Made by a program: the position numbers and the translations under genes
Assembly: GCF_016908315.1 (NCBI RefSeq)
Contig: NZ_JAFBDQ010000009.1
Location: 1 to 64,000, forward strand
Source of the DNA: Halanaerobacter jeridensis
GTDB lineage: Bacteria; Bacillota; Halanaerobiia; Halobacteroidales; Halobacteroidaceae
Reading direction: 5' to 3'
DNA length: 64,000 nt
Notes under the pieces: model-generated
What the model saw: the letters and a program-made list of their open reading frames with translations, nothing else
Database searches by the model: none
What the model was told of the DNA's origin: nothing
Part shown: positions 16,572-25,250 of the stretch, in pieces
How positions within the stretch are numbered: position 1 is the first letter of the stretch
Layout of the letters: every line of letters begins with the position of its first letter

Positions 16572-18854
16572 TTACTGAGGTGTTCCTACTACCTTTCTTT
16601 CTAGCGTCTTCACTCCCGTAGATTGATCTGTCAGCATTGCATTACCAGCCTTATCAAAAACAGCATTACTTTTCGGCTTAATTTCAATCGTTTCTACCCC
16701 AGTTGGAGTTCCAATGATCTCCAAAAAGACTCGAATCGTAGTTTCACCGCCAATCAGCTCAGAAGCAGACCCTTCATCTGAACTATCCGCTTGCTTAACA
16801 GAAGAAATATTAACTTCCTTTGTTCCTCCATTATTTTGATTAAAAAGCAGTGACCAATCAGTAGCTTCCACCGGTAAATTAGCATCAGCAGCACCATAAA
16901 TTGAATCATCTAAATTAATATCTACATAAGCATCAGAATAAGCTTCCACTGTTATACCAACTTTATCAGTAGTGGAACTAAAGGCAGTAGTTCCACCATT
17001 AGTAGTAGTATCGACTTTGTTTCCTTTAGTTCCACTAGTTTTATCCCAGGCTCGATAAGTAATTGACCCACCTTGATCATTATCACTATTAGCCGGAATA
17101 AATCTTAACTTATCTGATATAGTCAGTAATAAAGCAGAAGTTTCAGTTACTGTTCCTATATCACTCCAACTACTTCCCCCATCAGTAGAATACTGCCAAG
17201 TTCCGGTACCCGAGTCTAAATCTGTGATTGCTATTCCCTCATGGCTAACATTATAATCAGGATCATCAACGGAATCAGATATTAAATTATCTATACTCTG
17301 ACCCTCATTATCTGTAGCATAGCGGGTTATTTTAGGAAGATCAGAGCCTGACCCATCTATAATTGGAGCGTCATTAACTGAAGTAGCAGTTACTATGGTA
17401 TCACTATTTGAACTACCGTCTGTAGTCCCATCATTAGGGGCTAAAGTAAAGGTCGTCTCAACTGTATTTTCCACTGCCACTTGATTTTCTGTCGGGTCAA
17501 ACTCCAACTGCTGTAATTTATCAGTTATATTGCTCAGAGTATCAGCATCTAAAGTATAATCACCAGTTCCATTCTTTGTTAATCCGCCATCAGGACTAGA
17601 TAAAATCCCATTAGCTCCAGTATAGGTGATATTGACGCTGACATTATCCCCATCGCTATCACTAACTTCAACTTGACTAAAGGGGGTAACAGTGGATGTA
17701 TCATCTATTGTAGCACTAATAAAAGTTCCGCCTAAAGTCGGAGCAGTATTTGGTAGTTGGCCCCCATCAGTAATACTCCAACCATCATCATCTATTAAAG
17801 TTTGTCTTTCGTCGGCTGCATCAGCGGAATATTGACTGCTGCCGCCGTGGAAGGAGACTCCATTTTCTAAATTTTGAGTTGACCACTTCTTTAAAATATC
17901 GTCATAATTTGAGGTAGAAAGTTCAATATCTTTAAATATCATATTCATAGTTGTCACATTACTTACATTCCAAGCTCCAATAGGTTGATTGAACGAACTA
18001 GCAAATGCAAACATACCTTCCATATCTTTCACACTACTTACATCCCAGCTGCTTAGGTCTCCATTAAATGCACTAGCTCCATCTCCATAAAACATATTTT
18101 TCATATTTGTCACGCTACTTACATCCCAACTACTTATATTTCCATTAAATAAACCGGCTCCACGAAACATAGCTTGCATACTTGTCACATTACTTACATC
18201 CCAACCACTTATATCTCCATTAAATGAACTAGCTCCATAAAACATATTTGCCATATCTTTCACACTACTTACATCCCAACCACTCAGATCTCTATTAAAT
18301 GAACTAGCTCCACGAAACATACCTTCCATATCTGTCACATTACTTACATCCCAACCACTTATATCTCCATTAAATGAACTGGCTTCACGAAACATACCTT
18401 CCATATCTGTCACAGTTGACGGTACAGTTGCCGGTACTTCTGTTAAATTATTCGCTCCCTCAAAAGCTCTAGATAATGAAGTAAGCCCCAAGCTACCAAA
18501 ATCAATCACTCTGGTCAACTTACTATCTCCTCCAGGAGGGCCAAAAGCATCAAGATTTCCTGATATAGTAACCTGATAAGTCCCTTCGGCATCATACTCA
18601 TGAGTTATATAAGTAACAGTCGTATCACCGGTCGTATAACTATCAGTCTGTCCATCACCCCAATCTATCGTAACATCCAAGGGATCACCAAACTTAGGTA
18701 GGGTAATATATGATCCACTAGAAAGAGTTGTATCATACTCTAAAACCATATCATCTCCTGCAAAACTATGTCCTGAAAAAATAAAAATAAAACATACTAA
18801 AATCATCAAAACTTTCCAATTAATATTGAAATTCAGCAACTGATTGCTGTTCAT
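16572..18854 (-). CDS. Secreted BspA-like protein with DUF285 repeats and cadherin-like domains
   Basis: The 760-residue protein has an N-terminal signal peptide ending near SFAGDD, not a lipobox. A PKD-like strand region follows (VTIDWGDGQTDSY). About seven copies of a 25-residue DUF285/BspA unit (residues about 145-305, consensus FNGDISGWDVSNVTDMEGMF) make a leucine-rich-repeat-like surface. The C-terminal half has cadherin-like/Ig domains with calcium-type DSDGD loops. DUF285 proteins are typically adhesins on cell surfaces or envelopes. The ATG at 18854 follows AAAGGGG. Upstream is the 470-residue lipoprotein, in the same transcription unit. No cell-wall sorting signal is seen at the C-terminus. 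The 75-bp DNA repeats (about 17960-18420) could change copy number. Confidence 0.88.
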   Translation of the reverse strand: MNSNQLLNFNINWKVLMILVCFIFIFSGHSFAGDDMVLEYDTTLSSGSYITLPKFGDPLDVTIDWGDGQTDSYTTGDTTVTYITHEYDAEGTYQVTISGNLDAFGPPGGDSKLTRVIDFGSLGLTSLSRAFEGANNLTEVPATVPSTVTDMEGMFREASSFNGDISGWDVSNVTDMEGMFRGASSFNRDLSGWDVSSVKDMANMFYGASSFNGDISGWDVSNVTSMQAMFRGAGLFNGNISSWDVSSVTNMKNMFYGDGASAFNGDLSSWDVSSVKDMEGMFAFASSFNQPIGAWNVSNVTTMNMIFKDIELSTSNYDDILKKWSTQNLENGVSFHGGSSQYSADAADERQTLIDDDGWSITDGGQLPNTAPTLGGTFISATIDDTSTVTPFSQVEVSDSDGDNVSVNITYTGANGILSSPDGGLTKNGTGDYTLDADTLSNITDKLQQLEFDPTENQVAVENTVETTFTLAPNDGTTDGSSNSDTIVTATSVNDAPIIDGSGSDLPKITRYATDNEGQSIDNLISDSVDDPDYNVSHEGIAITDLDSGTGTWQYSTDGGSSWSDIGTVTETSALLLTISDKLRFIPANSDNDQGGSITYRAWDKTSGTKGNKVDTTTNGGTTAFSSTTDKVGITVEAYSDAYVDINLDDSIYGAADANLPVEATDWSLLFNQNNGGTKEVNISSVKQADSSDEGSASELIGGETTIRVFLEIIGTPTGVETIEIKPKSNAVFDKAGNAMLTDQSTGVKTLERKVVGTPQ
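17955..18415. repeat. Tandem 75-bp coding repeats inside the DUF285 gene
   Basis: The plus strand repeats blocks such as CATATCTGTCACATTACTTA and CCACTTATATCTCCATTAAA every 75 bases (25 codons). Several are nearly identical, so unequal recombination or slippage could add or remove units. Confidence 0.75.
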
Positions 18855-18902
18855 TATAATCCCCTTTCTATCTTTAAATTTGGTATTAGCTACTAGCTAT
18901 TT

Positions 18903-20315
18903 TTATTGCCCATCCACCAATGTAGCTGAAATAATACTTGGTGCTGTTGTATCATCATCAACTGTAATTGTTACATCCTTAGTTGTTGTATCAGTTCCAT
19001 CACTTACTTCCAAAGTTACATTGAAAGTATTATCACTCGAATAATCATCAATTGGTGGTGTCCAAGTAAATGTATTTCCTGACTGACTAAACTTATTTGC
19101 ATCCGAACCGCTGATACTATAACTGATAGAATCACCATCTTCATCAGTAGCATTAACCGCTAAAGATAACTCTTTCCCTTCAGTAATAGTTGCACTTCCG
19201 CTACTTACATTAGTAATAGAATCTATGCTTGGAGCTCGATTGACATTGTTAACTGTAATTGTAATCGTTTCACTATTGACTCCACCATTACTAGACTCAA
19301 CAGCAAAAGTGACATCATAACTCCCTGACTGCTCATAAGTCGGTGTCCAAGTGAAAGTCCCACTGCTATTATCTGAATTCGGATCAAATGACGCACCACT
19401 CGGTTTATTACTAACACTTAATGAAGTCAGACTATCTCCATCAGGATCTTCGGCATTAACTGTAAACTGCAGTTCAGAATCTTCATCCACCGTCTGGTCA
19501 GCTACTTCCAAATACGGTTGCTGATTGACTGTCAAACTTTGACTCTGTTTCGGTAATAATAAAATCTCTCCGCCGAATTCTCCGGCATCTGCTATCGAAT
19601 TACCGTCACTATCGTTAAGTTGCACATCTATTTGGGCACTAGCAGAAGTTAAAGTTAAATCATCATTTGTAAAAGTTACAGTTCCTCCGTCAGTACTTAA
19701 ATCCTCACTACTTATAGTTTTAACAACATCCCCGGTCTTCGGAATTGATAATTCTACAGCCATAGAATCTACCGCTGTATCTCCTACAGTCGAAGGAATT
19801 CCATTAATCGTCACATCCAATTGTTCCGCTGGTCGAGGCGTTACATCTACTGTCACTGATTTACTCGCCTGTTCTTCTAAAACACCTGTTGAATCAAGAA
19901 CTCCGTGATAAATTCCTGTCACACTATTTGTGGTCTCGTTATTACTAATATCACCTGACAATACCGCTTCAATCACATAATCTTGACTAGGCGGCAAATA
20001 AAAGGCGATTGTTCCTATCTCATTCAAACTATTACCCGTTTCTGTTTTACTTTCCACTACTTTAGCACTTGTACCATTGCTATCATAATCACTCTTCTTA
20101 TAAATTTTTAACTCTACTTCAGTAATTGTAATCTTATCCTCAATTTTTTCATCTACTGCTTGAGCCGAAATACTGCTTTGTTGATTCAAATTAACTTTTA
20201 ATCTACCATCCTGTTGGGGATCTAAATTACTACTATCATCGTCACTACAAGCTGTAAATGACAAAACCATTATTACAAACAGGGATAAAATTAATAAATT
20301 GCGTTTTATCTTCAT
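18903..20315 (-). CDS. Short Ig-domain lipoprotein (470 aa)
   Basis: The lipoprotein has signal peptide and lipobox FTAC (Cys23). Residues about 30-260 form the N-terminal domain shared with the proteins at 28156 and 35357, often with residue-for-residue identity. Two Ig-like (He_PIG/cadherin-type) domains follow, each with DPDGD or DEDGD calcium-type loops and the FTWTP core. The protein ends right after the second domain (TLVDGQ), where its longer paralogues continue into Fn3, CARDB, GLUG or propeller modules. It is therefore either a natural minimal version or a paralogue that lost its C-terminal cassette. The ATG at 20315 follows AAAGGAGGTTTTTCA, a leader conserved among the paralogues. 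A CTAGTAG-type repeat begins 10 bases after the stop. Confidence 0.88.
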   Translation of the reverse strand: MKIKRNLLILSLFVIMVLSFTACSDDDSSNLDPQQDGRLKVNLNQQSSISAQAVDEKIEDKITITEVELKIYKKSDYDSNGTSAKVVESKTETGNSLNEIGTIAFYLPPSQDYVIEAVLSGDISNNETTNSVTGIYHGVLDSTGVLEEQASKSVTVDVTPRPAEQLDVTINGIPSTVGDTAVDSMAVELSIPKTGDVVKTISSEDLSTDGGTVTFTNDDLTLTSASAQIDVQLNDSDGNSIADAGEFGGEILLLPKQSQSLTVNQQPYLEVADQTVDEDSELQFTVNAEDPDGDSLTSLSVSNKPSGASFDPNSDNSSGTFTWTPTYEQSGSYDVTFAVESSNGGVNSETITITVNNVNRAPSIDSITNVSSGSATITEGKELSLAVNATDEDGDSISYSISGSDANKFSQSGNTFTWTPPIDDYSSDNTFNVTLEVSDGTDTTTKDVTITVDDDTTAPSIISATLVDGQ

Positions 20316-20324
20316 TGAAAAACC

Positions 20325-20445
20325 TCCTTTTAAAATCAGCTAGGAGCTACTAGCCTCTCTTGACTTTGACTGTAGGTTTTCACTACTAGCTTCTAGCTCC
20401 TAACTACTAACTGCTTTTCCCCTAGCTGCTTTTCACTGCCTTTAT
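20325..20445. repeat. Heptanucleotide repeats downstream of the S23-type gene
   Basis: Runs such as CTTCTAGCTCCTAACTACTAACTGC show a 7-base register and fill the gap between the four-helix-bundle gene and the 470-residue lipoprotein gene. They overlap the last codons of the four-helix-bundle gene. Confidence 0.6.
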
Positions 20446-20766
20446 CAATCCCAGCAACATCTTCTTTATTTCCACCAACTTATCTGACTTAATATCATCA
20501 ATATAATCCAATTTCTTTGCTATAATCAATTGAGTCTCAAGTTCTGACAAAGAACCCATTGCAATATCCAAAAACCAAACAAAATCTTTTTTCGACCTTC
20601 TCCCCGCACCTTCTGCTATATTAGAGGGGACTGATACAGCCGCCCTTCTCAATTGATTGCTAAGACCATACTCCTCACTTTTAGGAAAATCACCAGTTAA
20701 CTCATAAATAATCTTCACCAAATCAACTGCCTTCTGCCAAACTACTAACTCTTTATGATTTTTCAT
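20422..20766 (-). CDS. Four-helix-bundle protein (S23/23S rRNA intervening-sequence family)
   Basis: The 114-residue protein starts MKNHKELVVWQKAVDLVKII and contains the family core YGLSNQLRRAAVSVPSNIAEG and a C-terminal helix pair (LSELETQLIIAKKL). Members were first seen inside intervening sequences of 23S rRNA genes, and Avd of diversity-generating retroelements has the same fold. Their general function is not known. I choose ATG 20766 because AAGGAGGAG precedes it; the longer frame starts at a TTG upstream of that site. It is flanked on both sides by heptamer repeat arrays and inserted between two lipoprotein genes of one unit. No reverse transcriptase or template/variable repeat pair is visible in the window, so I do not call a retroelement. 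Confidence 0.88.
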   Translation of the reverse strand: MKNHKELVVWQKAVDLVKIIYELTGDFPKSEEYGLSNQLRRAAVSVPSNIAEGAGRRSKKDFVWFLDIAMGSLSELETQLIIAKKLDYIDDIKSDKLVEIKKMLLGLIKAVKSS

Positions 20767-20814
20767 CAAACTCCTCCTTGGAAACAATGTTTATTTTCTA
20801 TCATCCCCAAGATA

Positions 20815-20876
20815 AACCATTTAATTCTTTTACTACTAGCTACTAACTGTTCTATCCTTCTAGCTATTTTTACCAC
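20815..20876. repeat. Heptanucleotide repeats upstream of the S23-type gene
   Basis: ACTACTAGCTACTAAC and TTCTAGC words lie between the FG-GAP lipoprotein stop and the four-helix-bundle gene. Together with 20325-20445 they bracket that gene. Confidence 0.55.
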
Positions 20877-20878
20877 CC

Positions 20879-23698
20879 TTATTTCGTATTATTCAAATAG
20901 ACCCTAGTTCCTAAATTGAAATTATTAAGATCTTCAGCTCCTGAAATCACTGCATCTAAGTCACCATCTCCATCTATATCTCCTATAGCAGTATCCCCGG
21001 CAGTTATTCCTACTAAAGGCTCGGCTGGTGACTTGCTGAATGTACCCGTTCCATCATTAATATAAATATTAGTCGTTAAATTATCATTATTATCCTTCCC
21101 TGTAATCAATAAATCCAAATCCTCATCTTGGTCTAAATCTCTTAATTTGACTGAACTAGATGCGATGTCTCCTGTAATTGCACCTACTCCAGTTAAGGAA
21201 GTATTTGTTTGTTCAGTAAAAACACCGTTACCATTATTAGTATATATTTTTGCTGTTGCTGTACCATCAATTCCTGTTAATCCAGTTATTACTAAATCTA
21301 GATCACTATCTTTATCTATATCCCCTAACTCAACAGCACTACCCAATACCCCAGTTAAAGAAGCTTGCCGAGTAAAATTACCTGAACCATCATTGTCATA
21401 CACCTCTGCTATAGCATTATCGCTATTATCAAATCCCGTTACTATCAACTCTAAATCATCATCTTGGTCTATATCCCCTAATTCTATATCTCCATATTGC
21501 ACATTTACTAAAGAAGTTCCTGTTACTTCATTAAAGCCACCAGTCCCATCATTTTTATATACTTTTGTTATCGGATTTGAATCACTATTATGACCAGTTA
21601 ATATTAAATCCAAATCATTATCTTTATCTATATCTCCTAACTCAACTGCACTATATGATACTCCTGTTAAAGAAAGCTTTTTACTAAAATCACCTGAACC
21701 ATTATTATCATATATTTCTGTGACAGAATTACCACTACTTTCTACACCAGTTGATATTAATTCTAATTCTTCATCCCTATCTATATCACTTAATTCTACA
21801 GTTCCATATCCCAAATTTGATAAAGAAGTTTCTGTTATTTCACTAAAATTACCATTACCATCATTCCTATATAACTTTGTTATTGGATCATTATTATTAT
21901 TCGAGCCAGTTACTATTAAATCTAAATCATCATCTCCATCTATATCTCCTAATTCTGTAGCTCCTATAGCCAAAGCTGTCAAAGAAGTATCAGTCTTTTC
22001 AGAATATAAAGCAACAGTCGTCGTACGGCTAGCATAAATAGCTTTATTGCCTACCTGGTCTTTAACTAATAAATTGCTATAATAAATGTTGTTTTTATCT
22101 AAATTACTAACTGTAGCAGATGTTATATTTGCCGTCCAATCAATAACTGTTGTTCCATTACTCTCCGCTTCACTAACTGTCCCAATATTATCAGCAGTTG
22201 ACTGAACTAATTTATACTTTAATTTCTCGGAGCTTGTTGTATCATCTGTGGCTGAATTCCAACTCAAATCTATACTATTCTGTTCTATATTATCCACTGC
22301 AAGTATAGTAGAATCGACTTGCGGTGGCATAATATCCACTTGAATTGAGTTACTTAATTGACTGGCTAATCCCAAATCACTAATCCGCCGTACCCAATAA
22401 TAATAAGTTCTCTGTTGAACACTAATATCGCTCCAATTAGTGATATCTACCACACCTTCACTCACCGGCTCAGCTGCTGAATAATCATCAGTAGTGTTTC
22501 GATAAACTATATAATCAGCTTGACCTGTTGGCTGAGCTAGCTCTATCTTAACTCCTGTTCCATCATAACTAGTTGTAGAAATTGTCGGTGTTTGGGGGCT
22601 ACTACTCCGATTAACACTAATCTCTAATTTATCATTAACCTGAATCGTAACTACTTCATAGTTACTTTGACTACCTGCTTGGGCTCTAAACTTAACTTGA
22701 TAAGCCCCTTGGTCACTCTCATCTGGCTGCCAACTAAATTCTCCTGTTTCAGTATTAAAGTTAGCCCCACTAGGCTTAGTCTCGCTCACAACTTCTAAAC
22801 TTACTTCCGCACCTTCTGGATCAGCTCCTACTACCGTAAAAGTTAAAGTGCCAGTTTCATCGACTTCTACACTACTACTATCAACTTCTAAATACGGCTG
22901 TTGGTCAACACTTAGCTGCTGTTTTTGGCCCGGTAATAATTGAATTTCACCGCCGAATTCTCCACCGGCTGGAATATCTTGACCGTTACTATCCTGCAGT
23001 TGAATATCTACCTGCACTACCGCTGGTCTCAACTCTAAATCTCCATTATTAAAAATCACAGTCTCAGCTTGAGTTATCGTCTTTTCTGCTCTACCTAATA
23101 TCGGATTACTCAACTCCACATTCATCTGGGCTACATCTTTATCGCCCACTTGCTTAGGGATCTTTTCAATTACTACATCCAGTTCTTTAGCCTCTTTCAA
23201 ACTAACATCAACTTCAACAGGACTAGTCGTTGCATCTTCTAAAACTCCTGTTGGCGTAGAAACACCTCTATAAATTCCTGTCACATCATTAACTCTACCC
23301 TCATTTTTAACTTCGCCTGATAAAACTGCTTCTACTATATAACTCTGCCCATTGGGGACATGTAAAGCATAAGTATTTGCTTTGTCTATACTATTTAATC
23401 CCTCAATTTCTGTCTTAAAAGAGTCCACTACCTCTGCTTCAGAAGAATTATTTTGATAGTCGTTCTCCTGATAAACCTGCAGTTCAAGTTGATTAATACT
23501 AATCTGAGACATTAAATCACCATCTACAGACTGTAAAAAATTACTCTGTAGTTGAGTTGGATTGATTTCTACTGTCAAACCCGCTTCTCCAGTCCCAGTC
23601 TTTAGATCTTGATCACTATCATTACTGCTACAAGCAGTTATTGCAATCATAGTAATTAATAATAAGGCTATTATGGTTAGAATTCGTTCTGATTTCAT
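20879..23698 (-). CDS. Lipoprotein with Ig, Fn3 and FG-GAP/VCBS beta-propeller
   Basis: The signal peptide has lipobox ITAC (Cys23 of the chosen start). The N-terminal domain (about 30-265) is close to that of the 38583 protein. One Ig domain (FSWQPDESDQGAY) and two Fn3-like domains (about 370-570) follow. The C-terminal 350 residues contain about seven FG-GAP/VCBS blades with calcium loops (GDIDGDDDLDLIVTG, GDIDKDNDLDLILTG), a propeller typical of adhesion and carbohydrate-binding surface proteins. The start is ATG 23698 because GGAGG lies 8 bases upstream; the earlier in-frame ATG at 23716 has none. It heads a unit with the S23, 470- and 760-residue genes, driven by the tandem-repeat promoter at 23734-23767. 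Confidence 0.9.
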   Translation of the reverse strand: MKSERILTIIALLLITMIAITACSSNDSDQDLKTGTGEAGLTVEINPTQLQSNFLQSVDGDLMSQISINQLELQVYQENDYQNNSSEAEVVDSFKTEIEGLNSIDKANTYALHVPNGQSYIVEAVLSGEVKNEGRVNDVTGIYRGVSTPTGVLEDATTSPVEVDVSLKEAKELDVVIEKIPKQVGDKDVAQMNVELSNPILGRAEKTITQAETVIFNNGDLELRPAVVQVDIQLQDSNGQDIPAGGEFGGEIQLLPGQKQQLSVDQQPYLEVDSSSVEVDETGTLTFTVVGADPEGAEVSLEVVSETKPSGANFNTETGEFSWQPDESDQGAYQVKFRAQAGSQSNYEVVTIQVNDKLEISVNRSSSPQTPTISTTSYDGTGVKIELAQPTGQADYIVYRNTTDDYSAAEPVSEGVVDITNWSDISVQQRTYYYWVRRISDLGLASQLSNSIQVDIMPPQVDSTILAVDNIEQNSIDLSWNSATDDTTSSEKLKYKLVQSTADNIGTVSEAESNGTTVIDWTANITSATVSNLDKNNIYYSNLLVKDQVGNKAIYASRTTTVALYSEKTDTSLTALAIGATELGDIDGDDDLDLIVTGSNNNNDPITKLYRNDGNGNFSEITETSLSNLGYGTVELSDIDRDEELELISTGVESSGNSVTEIYDNNGSGDFSKKLSLTGVSYSAVELGDIDKDNDLDLILTGHNSDSNPITKVYKNDGTGGFNEVTGTSLVNVQYGDIELGDIDQDDDLELIVTGFDNSDNAIAEVYDNDGSGNFTRQASLTGVLGSAVELGDIDKDSDLDLVITGLTGIDGTATAKIYTNNGNGVFTEQTNTSLTGVGAITGDIASSSVKLRDLDQDEDLDLLITGKDNNDNLTTNIYINDGTGTFSKSPAEPLVGITAGDTAIGDIDGDGDLDAVISGAEDLNNFNLGTRVYLNNTK

Positions 23699-23733
23699 AA
23701 TTTGAGCCTCCTTCAATTTGATTTAACTATTTA

Positions 23734-23767
23734 ATTATAACAAATTAATCTAAAAATAATCTAAAAA
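23734..23767 (-). promoter_or_regulatory. Lipoprotein-unit promoter with tandem 11-bp activator repeat (site B)
   Basis: TTTTTAGATTA is present twice in tandem on the minus strand (23767-23746), then 6 bases, then TATAAT (23739-23734). The repeat is identical to site A and sits about 36 bases upstream of the FG-GAP lipoprotein start. Confidence 0.8.
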
Positions 23768-23862
23768 ACAACCTTTTTTGAGTCTAAAATACAAAATTTT
23801 TATAAATAGTTTTAAATTTGTCTATTTCTGAGAGAATTCATTGTCAGTTGCTTTAGCATCTT

Positions 23863-23906
23863 CAAAAAATAGTAATGAGCCAGCAGGATTAGTTCCCACT
23901 GGCTCA
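23863..23906 (-). terminator. Intrinsic terminator after the HAD gene
   Basis: Arms TGAGCCAG (23876-23883) and CTGGCTCA (23899-23906) pair perfectly. A T-rich tract follows on the minus strand. Confidence 0.75.
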
Positions 23907-23961
23907 GTTTGATATTCCATTCTTTATTTGTTTTTATTAACCACTCTGATGTTCTAAAAAA

Positions 23962-24783
23962 TTATTTTTTATCAGTTTCGGGAATATCACAGTAAAACTC
24001 TAAATTTGGATTAAGCCTTTTTAAAATTTTATACCCTTTCAAATAATATTTCGGATTCCTGCGGAGTGGATAATAAAAATTTCGATTAAACTCTTCCCCT
24101 GTATCTTTAACTTGCAATTGCCATAAACTATCTGCTAAAGTCAAATTTTCTCTTTTCATCAATTTTATTGCAGAATTTATCAAGCCGCAGATATAATAAC
24201 TTTTGTGAAAATGATAAAATAAATCTTTTTTAAACCTCTGTTGATAATAACCCACAGCACTATGCAAAACATTTAAAAAATTCTTTTCTTCTCCCTGATG
24301 TAAATAACTTCGGTCATTATCAATTAAAACTGTATAAGGTATCTTCTCTTTATCTACTATATTATCTGAAAGTAACTTTTTTCTATTCCCGTGAAAAGGA
24401 CCTTGAACATTTTCATTTTTCACCTGACTTTTATAAGTATCAAGATGGTCTTCTCTAGAATATATTTCAACCTCTTCTAACTTAGCTTTATAATTTTTTC
24501 CAAATGTTTTCTTCATCAATTTTTTTACAGCTTCTTGATTCCTTTCTTTTATGCCATTACTAAAAAAATAGAGTTTATCTCCCCTATTTAATATCCACCT
24601 AAATAAAGAATAAAACCCTGGAAACACCAAATGTCTATAATCACAAGCAAATACCGAATATCTTTCTATAAATCTATTACCAAATATTTTATTAAATCTT
24701 TTTAAATCCTGTTCCTTATTTATTCCATCCAACACTTGAAAAACTGTCCCATCTAAATCAAAAATAAAATGTAATTGTTCCAA
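23962..24783 (-). CDS. HAD-superfamily hydrolase, function unknown
   Basis: The 273-residue cytoplasmic protein begins with the HAD catalytic motif FIFDLDGTVF (Asp9 and Asp11 in DLDGT). It has a motif II-like YFFSNG (about 75) and a motif IV-like VLIDNDRSY (about 150). I do not recognise the rest, a helical region rich in Lys, Tyr and His. The fold suggests a phosphatase of small substrates or of proteins (an FCP1-like arrangement is possible). The start is a TTG at 24783 with a weak GGAG about 11 bases upstream. It lies 20 bases after a small ORF, with its own terminator, and splits the two lipoprotein units. A link to the surface proteins is not evident. Confidence 0.72.
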   Translation of the reverse strand: MEQLHFIFDLDGTVFQVLDGINKEQDLKRFNKIFGNRFIERYSVFACDYRHLVFPGFYSLFRWILNRGDKLYFFSNGIKERNQEAVKKLMKKTFGKNYKAKLEEVEIYSREDHLDTYKSQVKNENVQGPFHGNRKKLLSDNIVDKEKIPYTVLIDNDRSYLHQGEEKNFLNVLHSAVGYYQQRFKKDLFYHFHKSYYICGLINSAIKLMKRENLTLADSLWQLQVKDTGEEFNRNFYYPLRRNPKYYLKGYKILKRLNPNLEFYCDIPETDKK

Positions 24784-24802
24784 TTTAATTTCAACTCCAT
24801 TA

Positions 24803-25042
24803 TTAAAAAAGCCAACAGGAATTTACTCCCTCTTGCTTATTCTGAGATTTATCTAGTTTTAAGCCGATACTCCGTGAAATTTTGTCTCCTCTACTACTAT
24901 TATAACTCAATTCAATCTTGATTGAAACAGTGAAATTATCTAAATTTAAATCACCTGTTAGGCCTGAATTAATAATTTTTTGCATATTATCTTCATACAT
25001 CATGACTAAAAATATTGTTCTTAACAGACCAATCTCCTCCAC
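24803..25042 (-). CDS. Small hypothetical protein upstream of the HAD gene
   Basis: It is an ORF of up to 79 residues ending in NSCWLF. I see no recognised motif, membrane segment or signal. The GTG at 25042 overlaps the ribosome-binding-site-like GGAGGAG, and no ATG, GTG or TTG follows that site at proper distance, so the start is uncertain; ATG codons in VMMYED are the next options. Its closeness to the HAD gene suggests co-transcription. It may not be a real gene. Confidence 0.35.
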   Translation of the reverse strand: MEEIGLLRTIFLVMMYEDNMQKIINSGLTGDLNLDNFTVSIKIELSYNSSRGDKISRSIGLKLDKSQNKQEGVNSCWLF

Positions 25043-25179
25043 TTATTTTTTCTAAATATTATGCTAATTTTTATTCATTACTCAATTTTCTTTACACTTC
25101 CCCATTTAAGATCCCCCTCCTATCTGTTCCCTTTAGTCAAAAGAAAGGGAATAGATGATAAATGTTTTATCATAATTAA

Positions 25180-25205
25180 AGAAGAACCCTAATACTAAGG
25201 GTTCT
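25180..25205 (-). terminator. Probable terminator of the long outer-membrane-protein/lipoprotein unit
   Basis: Arms AGAACCCT (25183-25190) and AGGGTTCT (25198-25205) pair perfectly. On the minus strand TCTTTAATT follows. It is the first such element after the 708-residue gene. Confidence 0.65.
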
Positions 25206-25250
25206 CCTGTTGGGTATTTAGTTTATACTGGTTTGGTTTAGTAGGATATT

